A DNA stretch of 64,000 nt, from the NCBI GenBank assembly GCA_902729315.2, contig LR746268.1, positions 2,287,501-2,351,500 on the forward strand, read 5' to 3'. The DNA comes from Spirodela intermedia. Lineage: Eukaryota; Streptophyta; Magnoliopsida; Alismatales; Araceae. Positions within the stretch are counted from its first letter, which is position 1, and every line of letters begins with the position of its first letter. Below, one piece after another: positions 1 to 11,904 of the stretch. A program made the position numbers and the translations under genes. Under the pieces are notes generated by a model. It was not told the DNA's origin and did no database searches. It saw nothing but the letters and a program-made list of their open reading frames with translations.

Positions 1-1040
1 TCTAGCGTTGACGCCCCCTCCCCGACCCTCCCCCCCCATTGTATCTATCTTCTCCATCCGCTTTCTCTTCTCCGATTGATTATATTGCCGAATTATTTTC
101 ATGGGCTTGTGCCGTCGCATGCTCTGCAAGATGGGTTGCTCTTTCTTCCATCAAATCTTCTCCATAATATGTATCTATATTTATATAGATAGGTTCAGTG
201 ATTTTTCAGAGGGTACTCGGTCTGATCCTGCATGGCTGTCGTTGACCATGAATAGAAGTCGTTTGAGATGAGAGATTGCTTCAAGTGGGTCGATCTCATA
301 ATATGGTTCTGGTCAACCCCAATCGCATGGATTAGTTCAATCAAGATGGAAATAATCCAAGACAGAGCACGAAGATCGCGTAAAGATGGAAATAATCGCA
401 ACTTTTCAGATGGTTACAGTTTGATATGAAGATTGGGGTCAACACCCCCCCCCCCCCCCCCCCATGGAGATAATCTGAGATCGGAGATCGCGTCTGGCGG
501 GAGTCATCCCCCCATTTGATTTTGGTCAACACTTGTAGAAATTAACCAAGATTTTATACTCGTTGACCACAAATGGAACAACCCGGAATATCGGGTATCT
601 CCACCCTACCCTAAGAAATATCAAATACCCGTAAACGCCGGAGCACGAAGAACAACGCTGCGGCGGTCCTCCAGTGGAGGACAGGAGGGGGGATGGGTGA
701 CACGCTTCTTTTTCTGTTTTTGTAAGCTTGACAGCTGTAAAAGTCAACGCGCCAAGAAACGCCAGCTAGGTATCCTCTCTCTCTCTCTCTCATCTCTTCA
801 TTCGTTCATATAATCTATCTGGTGTCTGGCCGTTAGCCATGTTCCTATCACCTTCTGGGTGACGCCCGGAAGGGAGGAGGAAGCGTATAACACTTGGAGC
901 CAGCTTACGCATTCCTATTTAAAAAATAATCACAGTAATTTAAATGTATTATTAGGCCAGTTGGGTGGGTTTCCAAAGGATCAGTTGACCTCAATTACCT
1001 TCGAATTGATTATAAAACCAGAAGCTGAAGCTCGCTCCAA
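1..1040. other. Upstream intergenic DNA, no gene recognised
   Basis: I see no convincing coding sequence here. The stretch holds a run of 19 C at 445-463 and a short CT run at about 774-791. It also holds a short inverted pair (a GGTCAACCCCAATC-like segment near 311 and its complement near 430). Short open frames are uninterrupted only by chance and resemble no protein family I know. Confidence 0.5.
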
Positions 1041-1441
1041 TGCTGTTGACATACAGTCTGGTTTGATGTCTGAATTATCCAAAGTCAATCGTTGATTGAT
1101 GGATTTGACCCCGAGTAATTCTCCCAAAATGAGCCGTTGAAAGTACGCCCAGATTTCTGTATTCCCTAAAATCAATCGTTGACTGATGGGTTTGATCCCC
1201 AGTAATTCTCCCAAAATGAACCGTTGAAAGTTCGCCCAGATGCCGTTGTCATACATTCTGGTTTGATGTCTTAATTCCCCAAAGTCAATCGTTGATCGAT
1301 GAGTTTGATCCCCAGTAATTCTCCCAAAATGAGCCGTTGAAAGTTCTCCCAGATGCGGTTGACTTACAGTCTGGTTTGATGTCTGGATTCCCCAAAGTCA
1401 ATCGTTGACTGATGGATTTGATCCCCAGTAATTCTCCCAAA
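1041..1441. repeat. Minisatellite-like tandem repeat, about four copies
   Basis: Four diverged copies of a segment that begins AATCGTTGA and runs through AGTAATTCTCCCAAAATGA and CCGTTGAAAGT start near 1087, 1174, 1288 and 1400. The last three are spaced by about 112-114 bases. The first interval is only about 87 because it lacks the ACATACAGTCTGGTTTGATG part, which is present before copies 1, 3 and 4. The repeat lies 3.2 kb upstream of the first coding exon of the NAC gene. No protein is supported. Confidence 0.85.
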
Positions 1442-1522
1442 TGCCCTAAATTTGTCTGAGAAATCGAATGAACCATATGTGGTCCTAGTTACCTCTTTTG
1501 GGGGATGCTGACTCAAGGAAGC

Positions 1523-1566
1523 GAGAGCGAGCGAGCGAGAGAGAGAGAGAGAGAGAGGGAGAGAGA
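1523..1566. repeat. GA-rich microsatellite
   Basis: A GAGC-type start grades into an uninterrupted GA run. It is one of many CT/GA tracts in the window and has no evident gene relation beyond lying upstream of the NAC gene. Confidence 0.9.
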
Positions 1567-1892
1567 ACTTCTTGAATTCTATAGCTTGGAGGGCAAGAAA
1601 GAAAGGTTCTGGCAATGTCGGAGGGTATCCGAGGCTGAAAACGTTTGACGATAATACCCTCAGGACGAGGCACGTGGCATGATCTCTTGAGATGTCAGGT
1701 GGCTTCCGACCAGAGGCGGAAGCGCCGCCAGGGAGTTACGCTGACCAGGTGGGGTCCCGAGCCTCCAGGCTCGGATGAATGTTCCATCAAAACGCCATCG
1801 GCTCCGGAGATCACGGAGGCTCGGGTGAAGACCAGCTCGGCTTCGGGTATCCGAGGCTACTCAAACGGCCTCCGAAGCTGTGTACTGTCTCG

Positions 1893-1900
1893 TTTCCCGC
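1893..1900 (+). promoter_or_regulatory. E2F-type motif TTTCCCGC upstream of the SOG1-like gene
   Basis: TTTCCCGC matches the plant E2F consensus TTTSSCGC and is followed by GC. It sits in a GC-richer stretch (about 1640-2400) that could be the promoter or untranslated leader of the downstream DNA-damage NAC gene. The first coding exon I can support starts 2.7 kb further on, so the link needs a long leader intron. The motif is seen; its function is inference, and an 8-base motif can arise by chance. Confidence 0.3.
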
Positions 1901-4621
1901 GCAAGGATTACTTCGCAAGGTAGAGAAGGCCGGCTCTGCTCACTCTCCTTCTTCTTATTACTGCTGCTGGTGGCCGTGGTCGGGGTGGAGATCATTCGTT
2001 CGGATCTTTTCCATTCGCCGGAGGGAAAATGGCCAAGTATGTGCAGTAAACCGATCATTATCGACGCCTTTGTTAGCAGTCAGGGTGATAGTAACGCGGA
2101 GAACGATCGCCTCCTCTCGGAATTCTGGTTTCAGGCGCCGTGGTTCTGGTTTCGTTTTATTTGTAGCTCTACTAGTAGACGATAATCTCGCTGTAGAGCG
2201 GAGATTTCACGTGCGCGACTGAGCTTTCCGTCGTCCTCACTGCACCCGCTTTACCGTAGATGGTGGAAATATTATTCACTGGACGTGACGGGTTTGAGAT
2301 GGCGGGGCTTGTAAGTTTGTGAGGCGAGATCGCTGAAACTGTACTGTCACTGTTTGTGAGGAAGTCGAGTATCGTTTTCTCTGTGACATCTTCTCTGCTG
2401 CCACAATGCTGTGAGGGTGCGACTGAATGCCCTTTGGGGATTCATAGCTTCGAGGCCCTTTAGCTTTTCACTGCGTCAACGCCACACCCCTCATTGTTAT
2501 CTTTATGAAACTGACTTGGTGTTACATGGGAATATCGGATGGTATTGGTTGAGGTGCATTGTTTAGATGATTACCCTTTGTTTATGAGAAGGGAACCCTG
2601 TAATTCTGAAGTAGACCAGTGCGTCTCTCAGCACTGCGATCTTAGCTCTCTCTCCGAGAGATATTCGTCCATTTAAGTTTCTGTTTCTCCCAATGCTCTT
2701 AAGCTTGGAGAAACTTGATTTGTCAGCGTTGCGTGTCAACATCTTTCAGTAGGTCGAGTTGTTGTTCTTCTGGGTCAGATATGCTCTTACCCCTGGTTCA
2801 GTCCCAATAGATAGGTGCTTTATATCGGAGGTGGTAGATCCTTTCTTAGTTTTCCCTTTTTCATGGCCATACTGTGCTAGTTATATGGATCGTTTATGGA
2901 AGTTGGAGCCTGATGTACGGACCAACAGTCGAGTGTGATATTGCATGATATTGGATCACATGGATTCGTGGAGCTTTAGTTGTAGTGGATGAGGCTTCCA
3001 GAATATTGATGGAAGAGTAACTTCGGGATCATGTTGGGTAATTGATGAGAAACTATTTCTTCACTATTTCAGAAGTGAAGAAACATCAAATGCAGAGCGA
3101 TATGGAAGTTGTTGTGCCACGCTGCTTCTTATATTAGTTAATGAAAATAGTTTCTAAAAGCTTCATTCACATTTAAACTAGCTTGATAAGAACTTGATTC
3201 ACCTTAATTAGTCGCATCAAAATCGACTTTTAAGAGCTGTTTCTTTTTATTATTTTATTAATCAGTTATCCATTTGCTCGTCCTGAGCTTTCTTATGGTT
3301 GAACCTGCGCGTAATATTGACCTTCCGTGGGAATTTCATGTGATGATTACTTGCATAGAATACCATTTGGAAGAGCCATTTTCGTTGGGTGTTTCTTTCC
3401 CTTTAATTTTCGTACTGAATGTAGAGATTATCGGCTGGCTTAATCAGTTCTAAGTGCGAATGTCGGATTTAGAGGAGTTTTAATCATTAGATGCATTGTA
3501 GATCACCAGACTCGATGATAACTCTTAAAATAATTTGGAGAAATTTCAGGCTTTTAATGAACTATCCCGTGATCTCCTTGGATATTTGTCTTTTAGTGTC
3601 CAGTGTCATTCATCTTGGATCAGATACAAAGCGAGATCCTTAACATCGCCCATTCCTATGTGTGGATGCCTTTTATTGGTCCGTAGATCATGACCTTTAC
3701 TCAAGCTTATCCATTGAGGCTCTAGGCCCGCCTTTCAACAACACCACTCTTTAAGGAGCAATGGTGGTTTTGGTGACAGAAGTGTGATGGAGGAAACGAA
3801 CTGGGCATTAGGAATATCTTTTGAGATCTATCTTGGCTCTCAGCAAGATATGTTGGATCCTATCTCGACAGACAGCAATGTTGCTCTTAATGTGTTGCTT
3901 TAAACTTTTAACTGAAAATTTGCATGGCCTATATGCTTGGCTTCTTTCCAATAATATTCCTGGTTTTCGCTTTTGGAGGGTGATTTCCTTCAGATCACCC
4001 TGAAACTTTGATTATCATCCCTATCATCCCTATCATCCCTGACAGGATAATGAACAACATCCTTGGTGGCAGGAAGGTAAAATTTTGCTTTTGGATACTT
4101 TAAATAATCATGAACATGATGATACCAACATGTGGGCAAACAAATGGTTACTGTTTGAGACAATTATAATGTGTCTTTTCGGAACCCATGGCATCATTAC
4201 CATCTTGCACAACATAGCTGACATCAGCTATCACCTGTCAGTTATTTTTCACAAAATTCCATGAATTGTTGTCATTGTTTTCTACGCCTTTGGAAAGAGT
4301 ACAATGAACCTATCATATTATAGTGGAAAGTGTTGTAACAATTGGAATGAGGTAAGGGAGGAACTTGTGAGTGTAGAAGTCCTTTTATGATTGAAGATCA
4401 ATGATAATTTTCAACTTAATTTGATGTAATGTGTCAATACATTTGTTTCTAAATTACTGTTTTGTTTTCTGGTGTAATCTAATGAACTGCTGATTTGTTT
4501 AGTTTATCGAAATGTCTGTTCTCTTATGTAGGTGTCTGTTTAATTCTGCTTTGCTCATGTTGAAAGTGAAGATATAATTATTTTTAAAAGTTCATTTTGC
4601 AAACAATTCAAAGATTTACAT
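1901..4621. other. Probable promoter/leader region of the SOG1-like gene; no coding exon proven
   Basis: No protein-coding exon is demonstrable. A start codon followed by a textbook donor (GAGATGGCGGGGCTT then GTAAGT, donor at 2311) resembles the MAG start of SOG1 relatives. However, its phase 0 does not fit the acceptor phases available before the first conserved coding exon. A triple ATCATCCCT repeat lies near 4014-4040. The rest is AT-rich DNA compatible with a long leader intron. Confidence 0.35.
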
Positions 4622-7600
4622 ATGATAACTTTGCAAGCTGCGTTTTGTAGGGCATGGCTAATTAACAGTCGGGGGCTTGCCAAGAAAGTGAAGAATGCTA
4701 CTGTATTTTCTAAATGTGCAATCAAAGATTTAGGGACCCAAGCTATTCGTGAATGCCCAAAGTGTAAACATCGTGTTGATAACAGTGATGTAAGTTCAGA
4801 ATATCTTTTTTAGTTTTATTGCTCTCTCTTATTGCTTTTCAAATTTATTAGGTGGTGAAAATGCATAGTCCCTCTGTATTATCTTAATGTTTCTTGTTTT
4901 AATTCAGAATTAAAATCAGGGTTGTGTTATATTCTTCCATTTAACGGATTACCTATGGGTACTACAGTTCCAAAATCATAGAATTGAGTGAAAAATTGCT
5001 TGATATTTGATTTACTGGCTAAATCGTCGCTGAATTGTATTTTTTTAAGTTTAGCTCTGCCTAAATGTATCGTGTAACTTTAAGCCTCTGTGTCTTTGTT
5101 ATAATGCTTATAACACTTAAAAATATTTTAACCCTTGGACGTTAACCCTTTGTTAGAATGATAATCGGAAAGCAGCCATTGTTCTTTGGACAAGTAGTAT
5201 CTAATGTTCATGTGAATTCAATTTATTAAATTGATGAAAATGACAAAGTCCGATCTGACTCGGGAAATGGGACTGAAAAAGGAGCTGGGTGCCTGCTGTT
5301 TGTGCAGTACGAGTAAACTTTGTCCAATTTGCTTTAGTGATTATTTTACATGCTTGTTGTTGGCTATTGGTTTGCTGTCTGTTAACTTGTTAGATACTGC
5401 TGAAATACAATTAATCTTTCTAGTCAAAGGGGGAGGGTTGTGTTCAGTTTATGGGATTAAAACGGCTTTGCAAGTGGTAGAATGTACCAACTTGTTGCAT
5501 ATGTTACTCATTGCATAATTTCCAGGAAAGCATCAATAGTGGTGTATGGTGTAGTAAGGCATGTGTATGCTATCTACATAATCTATCACTGAACCTACAT
5601 ACGTTGTTTCTAATGAGATTTCTCATTCCAGAACATCTGGCAGATGTAGATAAAAACCAGACGATGACATAAGTTGAAGGTACCTTGCTATTAGGAACAA
5701 TTTAGAAATTGTAGAGGATATTTTGAGCAATTGATGTCCTTTCGGTGAGGATATGCGATGCTGGCCATTTTTCTTTTTCTTTTCAGTAATGTAAATAACA
5801 TTATATCACTTTTTAGAAAAATATGAGATTCCTATGTCTCACTAAGAGGATGTGATCAATTCTGTCCGAATCTTTGCTGGTACGGTTATTTTTTTGAAAC
5901 CAAATTCAGAATTTTATTTCATCCTTGTAGAATAGCAACGTTCTCCTACCGAAAAAATGTCCCAAGCTCCTTTGTTTCCCAATGCATATTTTCCTCCAGA
6001 TTCTGGAGACTGAAGCCTGATGAACCGATTCTTGGTTTTTATGAATCTGGTGGAGCATGCATATTTCTTAATTTGTATCTGCTGATCCGGAATTTCATCA
6101 TGCCGTCTCTTCCTCACTGCTATTCTCAGTAGATGCCTTCTTTTCCATTCCCCCTTTCAACATCTAATGATCAAAAAAATTCCTTACAGACAACTGAGGA
6201 ACCCATGTTTCACTCTGCACCAAAATAGTAGTTGTGGATGATTCTTCTAATGGCAACATGAATGTGAAAATACTAGTCTCATCATATGGGAGATCTGGAG
6301 GCATTTAGAAATGAACCAGTTTTTTCTCCATTGGTCATTGCTATTGTTTTAGCACGTGTTCTACAATACAACACGAGTTGCAATGAAGATAGTTTATGTA
6401 GGGACTGCATTCCTAGGATTTAATTCCCCTCTTGGGCAAAAGTTTTAGAACGTGCCTCGTCCTCTATGAAAGAGGAACCGTAATGTCATCAGATTCACGT
6501 GGTGATCACCAGCGGGAAATGATAAAATGTGTCACGATTGTGTTCTATTCGTTTCTCACCCTTTGTTTTTGTCTCCTGGTGAAGAAATCATTCATTAATC
6601 TGTTAGTTCGTGGTCGTCTACCAAAATTAAGGCAGACTTGTTAACCTTCTATGAACTTTTCGTAAGTCTGTGAGACCAGCTGCCCTGAACTGGTCAACCT
6701 CTGATAGGCGCTGACTTTTTTGCACAGGTCTCTCTTGAATGGCCTGGGCTGCCAGCAGGTGTGAAGTTTGATCCCTCGGATTTAGAGCTTGTAGAACACT
6801 TGGCTGGAAAAGTTGGTCACGGAAATTCCAAGGCCCATGTGTTTATTGACGAATTCATTCCAACGCTTGAAGAGGATGAAGGGATTTGCTATACACATCC
6901 TGAAAACCTTCCTGGTGAGGGAGCTTTCAGATTCCAGAGGGTTTCTTTCTTTCTTTCTCCCCTGCATGCACAGGTTCTTATACTCATGCTGCTTGCCTCG
7001 AAGCTTTTCAGGGGTGAAGAAGGATGGAAGTAGCGCTCATTTCTTCCACAGGACATCAAATGCGTACTCGACTGGTCACCGGAAGCGGCGCAAGATCCAA
7101 AATAGGTTTAATTTATCTGACGATCATGTTAGGTGGCATAAAACTGGAAAGACCAGGCCCGTCATGGAGAATGGCGTTCAGAGAGGGCTCAAGAAGATAA
7201 TGGTTCTCTATAAAAGCTCTAAGAAGGGGTTTAAGCCGGTTAAAACCAGCTGGGTCATGCACCAGTACCATCTTGGGACTGAAGAGGATGAAAGGGAAGG
7301 TGAATTGGTGGTTTCAAAGATTTTCTTCCAATCCCAGGTGAAGCAAACAGAGGAGATCGCCGTGGATGCGGCAGCGCAGGATGACCTTGAGAAGCTGACA
7401 GCTGCTGTTTCTCCAAGGACTCCCAAGACAAGCACTCCATATCCGCCCCGGGCGGCCAAAAAATGCAGATATGATGAGGGTGATGAAGATAACATCGAGG
7501 TTTCTGCCAAACAGGTAACTTTTCATTGATTTCTTCATATACATTAATCCAACTATTCATGTAGACAGTGTTGGGTTCTTAGAGATCAAAACCCACTTTT

Positions 7601-8705
7601 TTTTTCACCTTCTGATAGTTCAGCTCATTCATCATTCAACATCCATCCCTTTATGATCCTTCTGAGATCTGACGGTCCAATGTTTCGAGTTGACCTTTAG
7701 TTGTCTTACGATTCTGTCCAGTAACCGAACAAAAATAACAAAATTATTTAATTTTACTTTTCTTGACTCAATCAAACATGGACTTAATTCCACAGGGATA
7801 ATAAACATTTGATTTACCTTTCTGGTAGAATTTCTATGCTTAGTGTGTGACTCGTTGACTTGGTTTTTCTTTAGAGTTAAGATAAAAAAAAAAATAGACT
7901 GACTCTTGCTATGAACTAGTACCCATAGAAACTCATAACTATAGAAACTACTAACCAACTTATGAGGTATTGATCATATAGTTGTAGCAACTGGAAAATT
8001 TTCCATAGAAATAAATGGGATTCCGGGTTTGAATAAATGGGTTTTTATTTCTGAAAAACACCGATCTAGCTATGATAATTTTGCGAAAAAACATAACATA
8101 ACATAACCAGTTCTTATTTCCCCAGCCCCCAGCTCGCTGGGTATGCATTGGAAGAACATGTTTCTTCTTCTGGTACAAATAGATGGCTGATTGCTGTTGA
8201 TTCTTGGTGAACTGGACAGGGCAAGATGTTGGAGGAATCTCATCCACCTTTCTCCAATGCAAACACAGTCAGCGCCCCTGCAGTGTTGGCAGGCGAATCC
8301 CAGGTCGCCGAAAACCTGGATTCAGACGATTTGGTTATCTCATTGATCTGTGATGAAGTACTGGACCCGCTCTTCCCCCCTGAAGAACCAGGAGGACGGA
8401 GGAGCCATCCCCCCTGTTCTTGGAACGAGGCCCTCCTTGGAAGGGACAACTGGCTTTCAGATTTCCCCGATCTTGAGAGCATAGACACCAGCACGCCCCC
8501 AGACTTCAATCTCGCTGTAAGGGATCTCACTCAACGATTGCACGGTTTTTTCTCTCTCTCTTTCTCCTTCTCTCTCCCCTTCTCAGTCTGAAAACCCTAA
8601 TCGATTCCTGTTTCTGAAAATAAAATAAAATAAAATAAAATAAATCTGCAGGATCTGCAATTCGGTTCCCAGGACAGTTTCATGAGTTGGCTTGACTGGA
8701 TATGA
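4622..8705 (+). CDS. SOG1-like: SOG1/NAC8-type NAC transcription factor
   Basis: NAC-domain transcription factor of the SUPPRESSOR OF GAMMA RESPONSE 1 group, which in Arabidopsis acts in the nucleus as the ATM/ATR-controlled regulator of the DNA-damage response. Exons: 4622-4789, 6728-6914, 7012-7514, 8220-8516, 8652-8705; all junctions are GT-AG and in frame, giving 402 aa. Family marks are RAWLINSRG near residue 10, a C45-x2-C48 pair in [13 protein letters not shown], then [50 protein letters not shown] and [10 protein letters not shown]-like WVMHQYHLG with [12 protein letters not shown]. The acidic C-terminus carries SQ dipeptides (FQSQV, GESQV, FGSQDS), candidate ATM/ATR sites, and ends in SWLDWI. 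The start is uncertain: the ATG at 4622 is in frame, but TTTTGTAG ending at 4650 looks like an acceptor, so the true N-terminus may lie on an upstream exon. An intron near 8610-8645 holds a TAAAA pentamer repeat. Confidence 0.9.
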
Positions 8706-9153
8706 GGCCTTGGCTGGACTGCAATTCGGGCCTTTCTTTTGTCTTGCCATGAGCAGTGGTGAGTGAATCTCTCAGGGATCTTCCGCTCAGACCCATCCCC
8801 ATGTTCTTCAAGAATTCCGTCTCCTTCAACCCCGGGATCTTCGAAGACTTTTTGTCAACATGCAGCCTGCTTGCAGCTCCTGTGGAAGCTGCCTGGTGGA
8901 TGAATGACTCAAGGGAGTTGATGGATGGGTGGACGATGAATATGCACATCTATAAATAGAAACCCTAAATCTGGTGATTGTTCATGCTGTTCTTCCAAAA
9001 AGTCGCCTCCTTTTTGTTATCAGAGCCTCTGCAATGATCAAGTTCTTTCTTTCTTTTTTTTTGTGCTCATCCCATGCTTGTGCTGCCGTCAATGCCATGG
9101 ATTTTCCATGGCTGAGCTTGCTTTGGGGGTACTGCTCTCACTTTTGATGTCGG

Positions 9154-9495
9154 CCAGTAGCTTTGCTCTCCTGCCGGCCAGCCTCCAAGGTGGCTCTTAT
9201 GATTGACCTTCTGCTCCGAAGTCAACTCTCACCCTCACCCTCCTGAGGATGATGAGTTGGTTCCTGACACTAGCATTGGTCAACGGCGTATACCATTGGC
9301 TGAAAGTCAGCTCTCCTTGGGGGAATCAATGGGTGGATGGTTAACTGATGAACGTAAGAAGTAGGCCAGTAGTTTTGATATCCTGTCAGCCTTCAAGGCG
9401 GCTCTTGTGATTGACCTACTACGAAGTAAAACCCTCCTGGGAATCAAGAGTGTTCCTCCTTGACACCAGCGTGGGTCAAAGGGGGTATACTATCG
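9154..9495. repeat. Diverged direct duplication, units 9154-9300 and 9366-9495
   Basis: Both units start CCAGTAG, continue through a GGCGGCTCTTGTGATTGACC-like block, a CCCTCCTG block and a TGACACCAGC-like block, and end at GTATAC. They are separated by 65 bases and clearly diverged, so the duplication is old. No coding frame is preserved. Confidence 0.7.
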
Positions 9496-9615
9496 ACTAG
9501 ATGACTAATAAACTCGCCACCAGGGCCGCTAGTCAGCTCTCTTCTTCCTTAAAAATCTGGAGTAACAAGCCAACAAAAACAGCCGACTTTCAGCCTTTGC
9601 CACACCTAGAACTTG

Positions 9616-9622
<7 letters not shown>

Positions 9623-9661
<39 letters not shown>
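9623..9661. repeat. (CT)n microsatellite
   Basis: Uninterrupted CT dinucleotides between the 3' ends of the NAC and RGLG-like genes. Confidence 0.95.
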
Positions 9662-9664
<3 letters not shown>

Positions 9665-9992
9665 TTCCCCTCGCTGACTTCCATTGGAGATTTGAGCTCT
9701 CATTCGTAGCTACGACCGATAATCAGTCGGATGGAGGGGAATGGCAACACAATGGAGAACGCAATGGAATGAAATGAATGGCAAACGCAACAAGGAACTT
9801 ATGAAAATAATCATCAGACCAACCAAATACATACAGATTCAAGAAACCCGTGACTGGAAATGCCCATTATTAGAAATCAGCCCAGCTCCCATCGGGTCGA
9901 TTAGAGCATGAAAAGATTCTCAACCATGAGAGAGATTTACAGAGGGAATCAGTTCAGGCAAAGCCTGCGGGACATTGTGCGAGGAAGGGATC

Positions 9993-11872
9993 TCAGTAGA
10001 GCTTTATCCTCGTTGCGATCTCGCTGCGGCAGATGGGACATGTCTGAAGACTCTTCCCGCACTCACAGCACGTCTGCAGGTAGACGATGACGGATCCATC
10101 AGCAGGGGACTCGCTAGGGCAAGGAAAGGCAAAGAGGAAGAGAGGGGGGGGGGAGGCTCCTCTCGGACGTTACCTGGTGACCGCAGCCGAATGCCATATC
10201 CTTTGGGTTCGTCAGACAAATGGGGCAGACCTGTGCGTCCCACAAGAACAGACAAATCATGAAGGTACGAATGTATATATAGGCCACAAAAGTGGGATTT
10301 TTGAATAACCCATCAAAGAACGAGGGATGAATGATCAAGCATCTTAAACGTTGCACACCTTCACGTGATTTTCTTCCCATAAAACGGGAGTTTTTGTGGT
10401 TATTGCAAGAAATAAGAATTTTATAAACCTACCCATGCATGGATGATGAATTAATAATTTTCACATGATTATGACAAGAGATAATAATTTTATAATCCCA
10501 TCTAAAATCATTGCATTTTTCTCATGATTATCGCAAGAAATAAGAATTTTATAAACCTATCCATGCATGAATGACGAATGATAAGCCATAATTAAGATTG
10601 GATCTTTACATGATTGTCCCATGAAGCACTTAAAGGAGGAGCAGAGCTTGGCGCAGGAGCATCAAATGCGGGATATAACGGTGCACTCTGTTTGACACTG
10701 GTTGACTGAGAAGGTTTTGCGCGGTCGGAGGTCACACCATAGCCTCCAGTGGGTGGGGGGAGCGAAACCCTAGCTGGAGATTTCCCAGTTGGATGTCTGA
10801 GGCAGAAAGATACAAGCAGTGCTCATGAGAAAACCCGAGATATAATCAACGAAAAAATATAGAAAAAAAAAAAATGATTTTACCCCAAGATTCCAAGTTC
10901 CAACGTGGCTTTGTACTGTGAAGGGATCTCCATTAGCGCTGAAAGAGCAAACTCTGTCTCCTTTCTGGACTGGGACACTCTCTTTGACATGATCTCTGTG
11001 AAGTTCACAAACTGAACGGGGAAATCATCTGTTTAGTCACCTTATAAGGAGAAGGAGCACAAAATGGCATGCTAAGGCTTGAAATAAATGCTCAGAATTA
11101 TATTCCATATGTTACCTGAAAATTGTCAAAGGTTCTAGCTGGGATATTATCATCGAACTCCTTCATCATGTCCCAGGGGCCATCTCCAACGCCAACTAAG
11201 ATAATTGACAGAGGAAACTCACTGCAATGATGAAAAAACCTTTTTTGAGGATAATGATTGAGGATAGATTACCACCAAAAATTAGTTTGTAAATGTATAA
11301 CATTAAAAAACTTAAAACTGGGCATTCATTGAGCATCCCTATAGTTTGTCGAATCGATCAATTATGATCGAGAAACTAGCCAATCAATGTCCCCAGTCCA
11401 AAGGGAAGAACCCTATCTTGCTAGTTGTCCTCATTCACAATACGATTGCAATTGCGTTCTTTCGTATTGGGTGTTTATATGTTTTCAAATTGTCCTTTCG
11501 TTTTGGGTTGATTTTGGATTGTTTTTCTCCTCGAACCAGCTAACATGCCTGATCCAAGCTGCTTCTACCTCCGTTGCTCACACTCTCCATTCTTCATCAA
11601 CCAGACTCCCTGATTCTCCAAACCCCCACACCTGCCCCTTTCCATAGTTAACCACTATACCACCAAGAGAGAGAACCTGATTCATCATACCTGGCTTTTA
11701 CAATAGCCTCTACGGTGTTCTGCTCCTGGAGACTTAGTTGACCAGCCAGAGTATCTACACTTCTTGTAACCTGCGAACATCAATGCGAAAGGTAAGAAAA
11801 ATAAAAGTACAGAGGAAAGCTAACAGGTAACGAACGTTATAATTGAACACATTCGCATCACAACATTGTGCC

Positions 11873-11904
<32 letters not shown>

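Larger units (their letters stand above)
8706..9992. other. Intergenic region between SOG1-like and RGLG-like 3' ends
   Basis: This holds the 3' untranslated regions of the two convergent genes. It also holds a diverged direct duplication (9154-9300 and 9366-9495) sharing CCAGTAG, GCCTCCAAGG/GCCTTCAAGG, TGATTGACCT, TGACACYAGC and GTATAC blocks, and a CT microsatellite. No further gene is evident. Confidence 0.55.
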
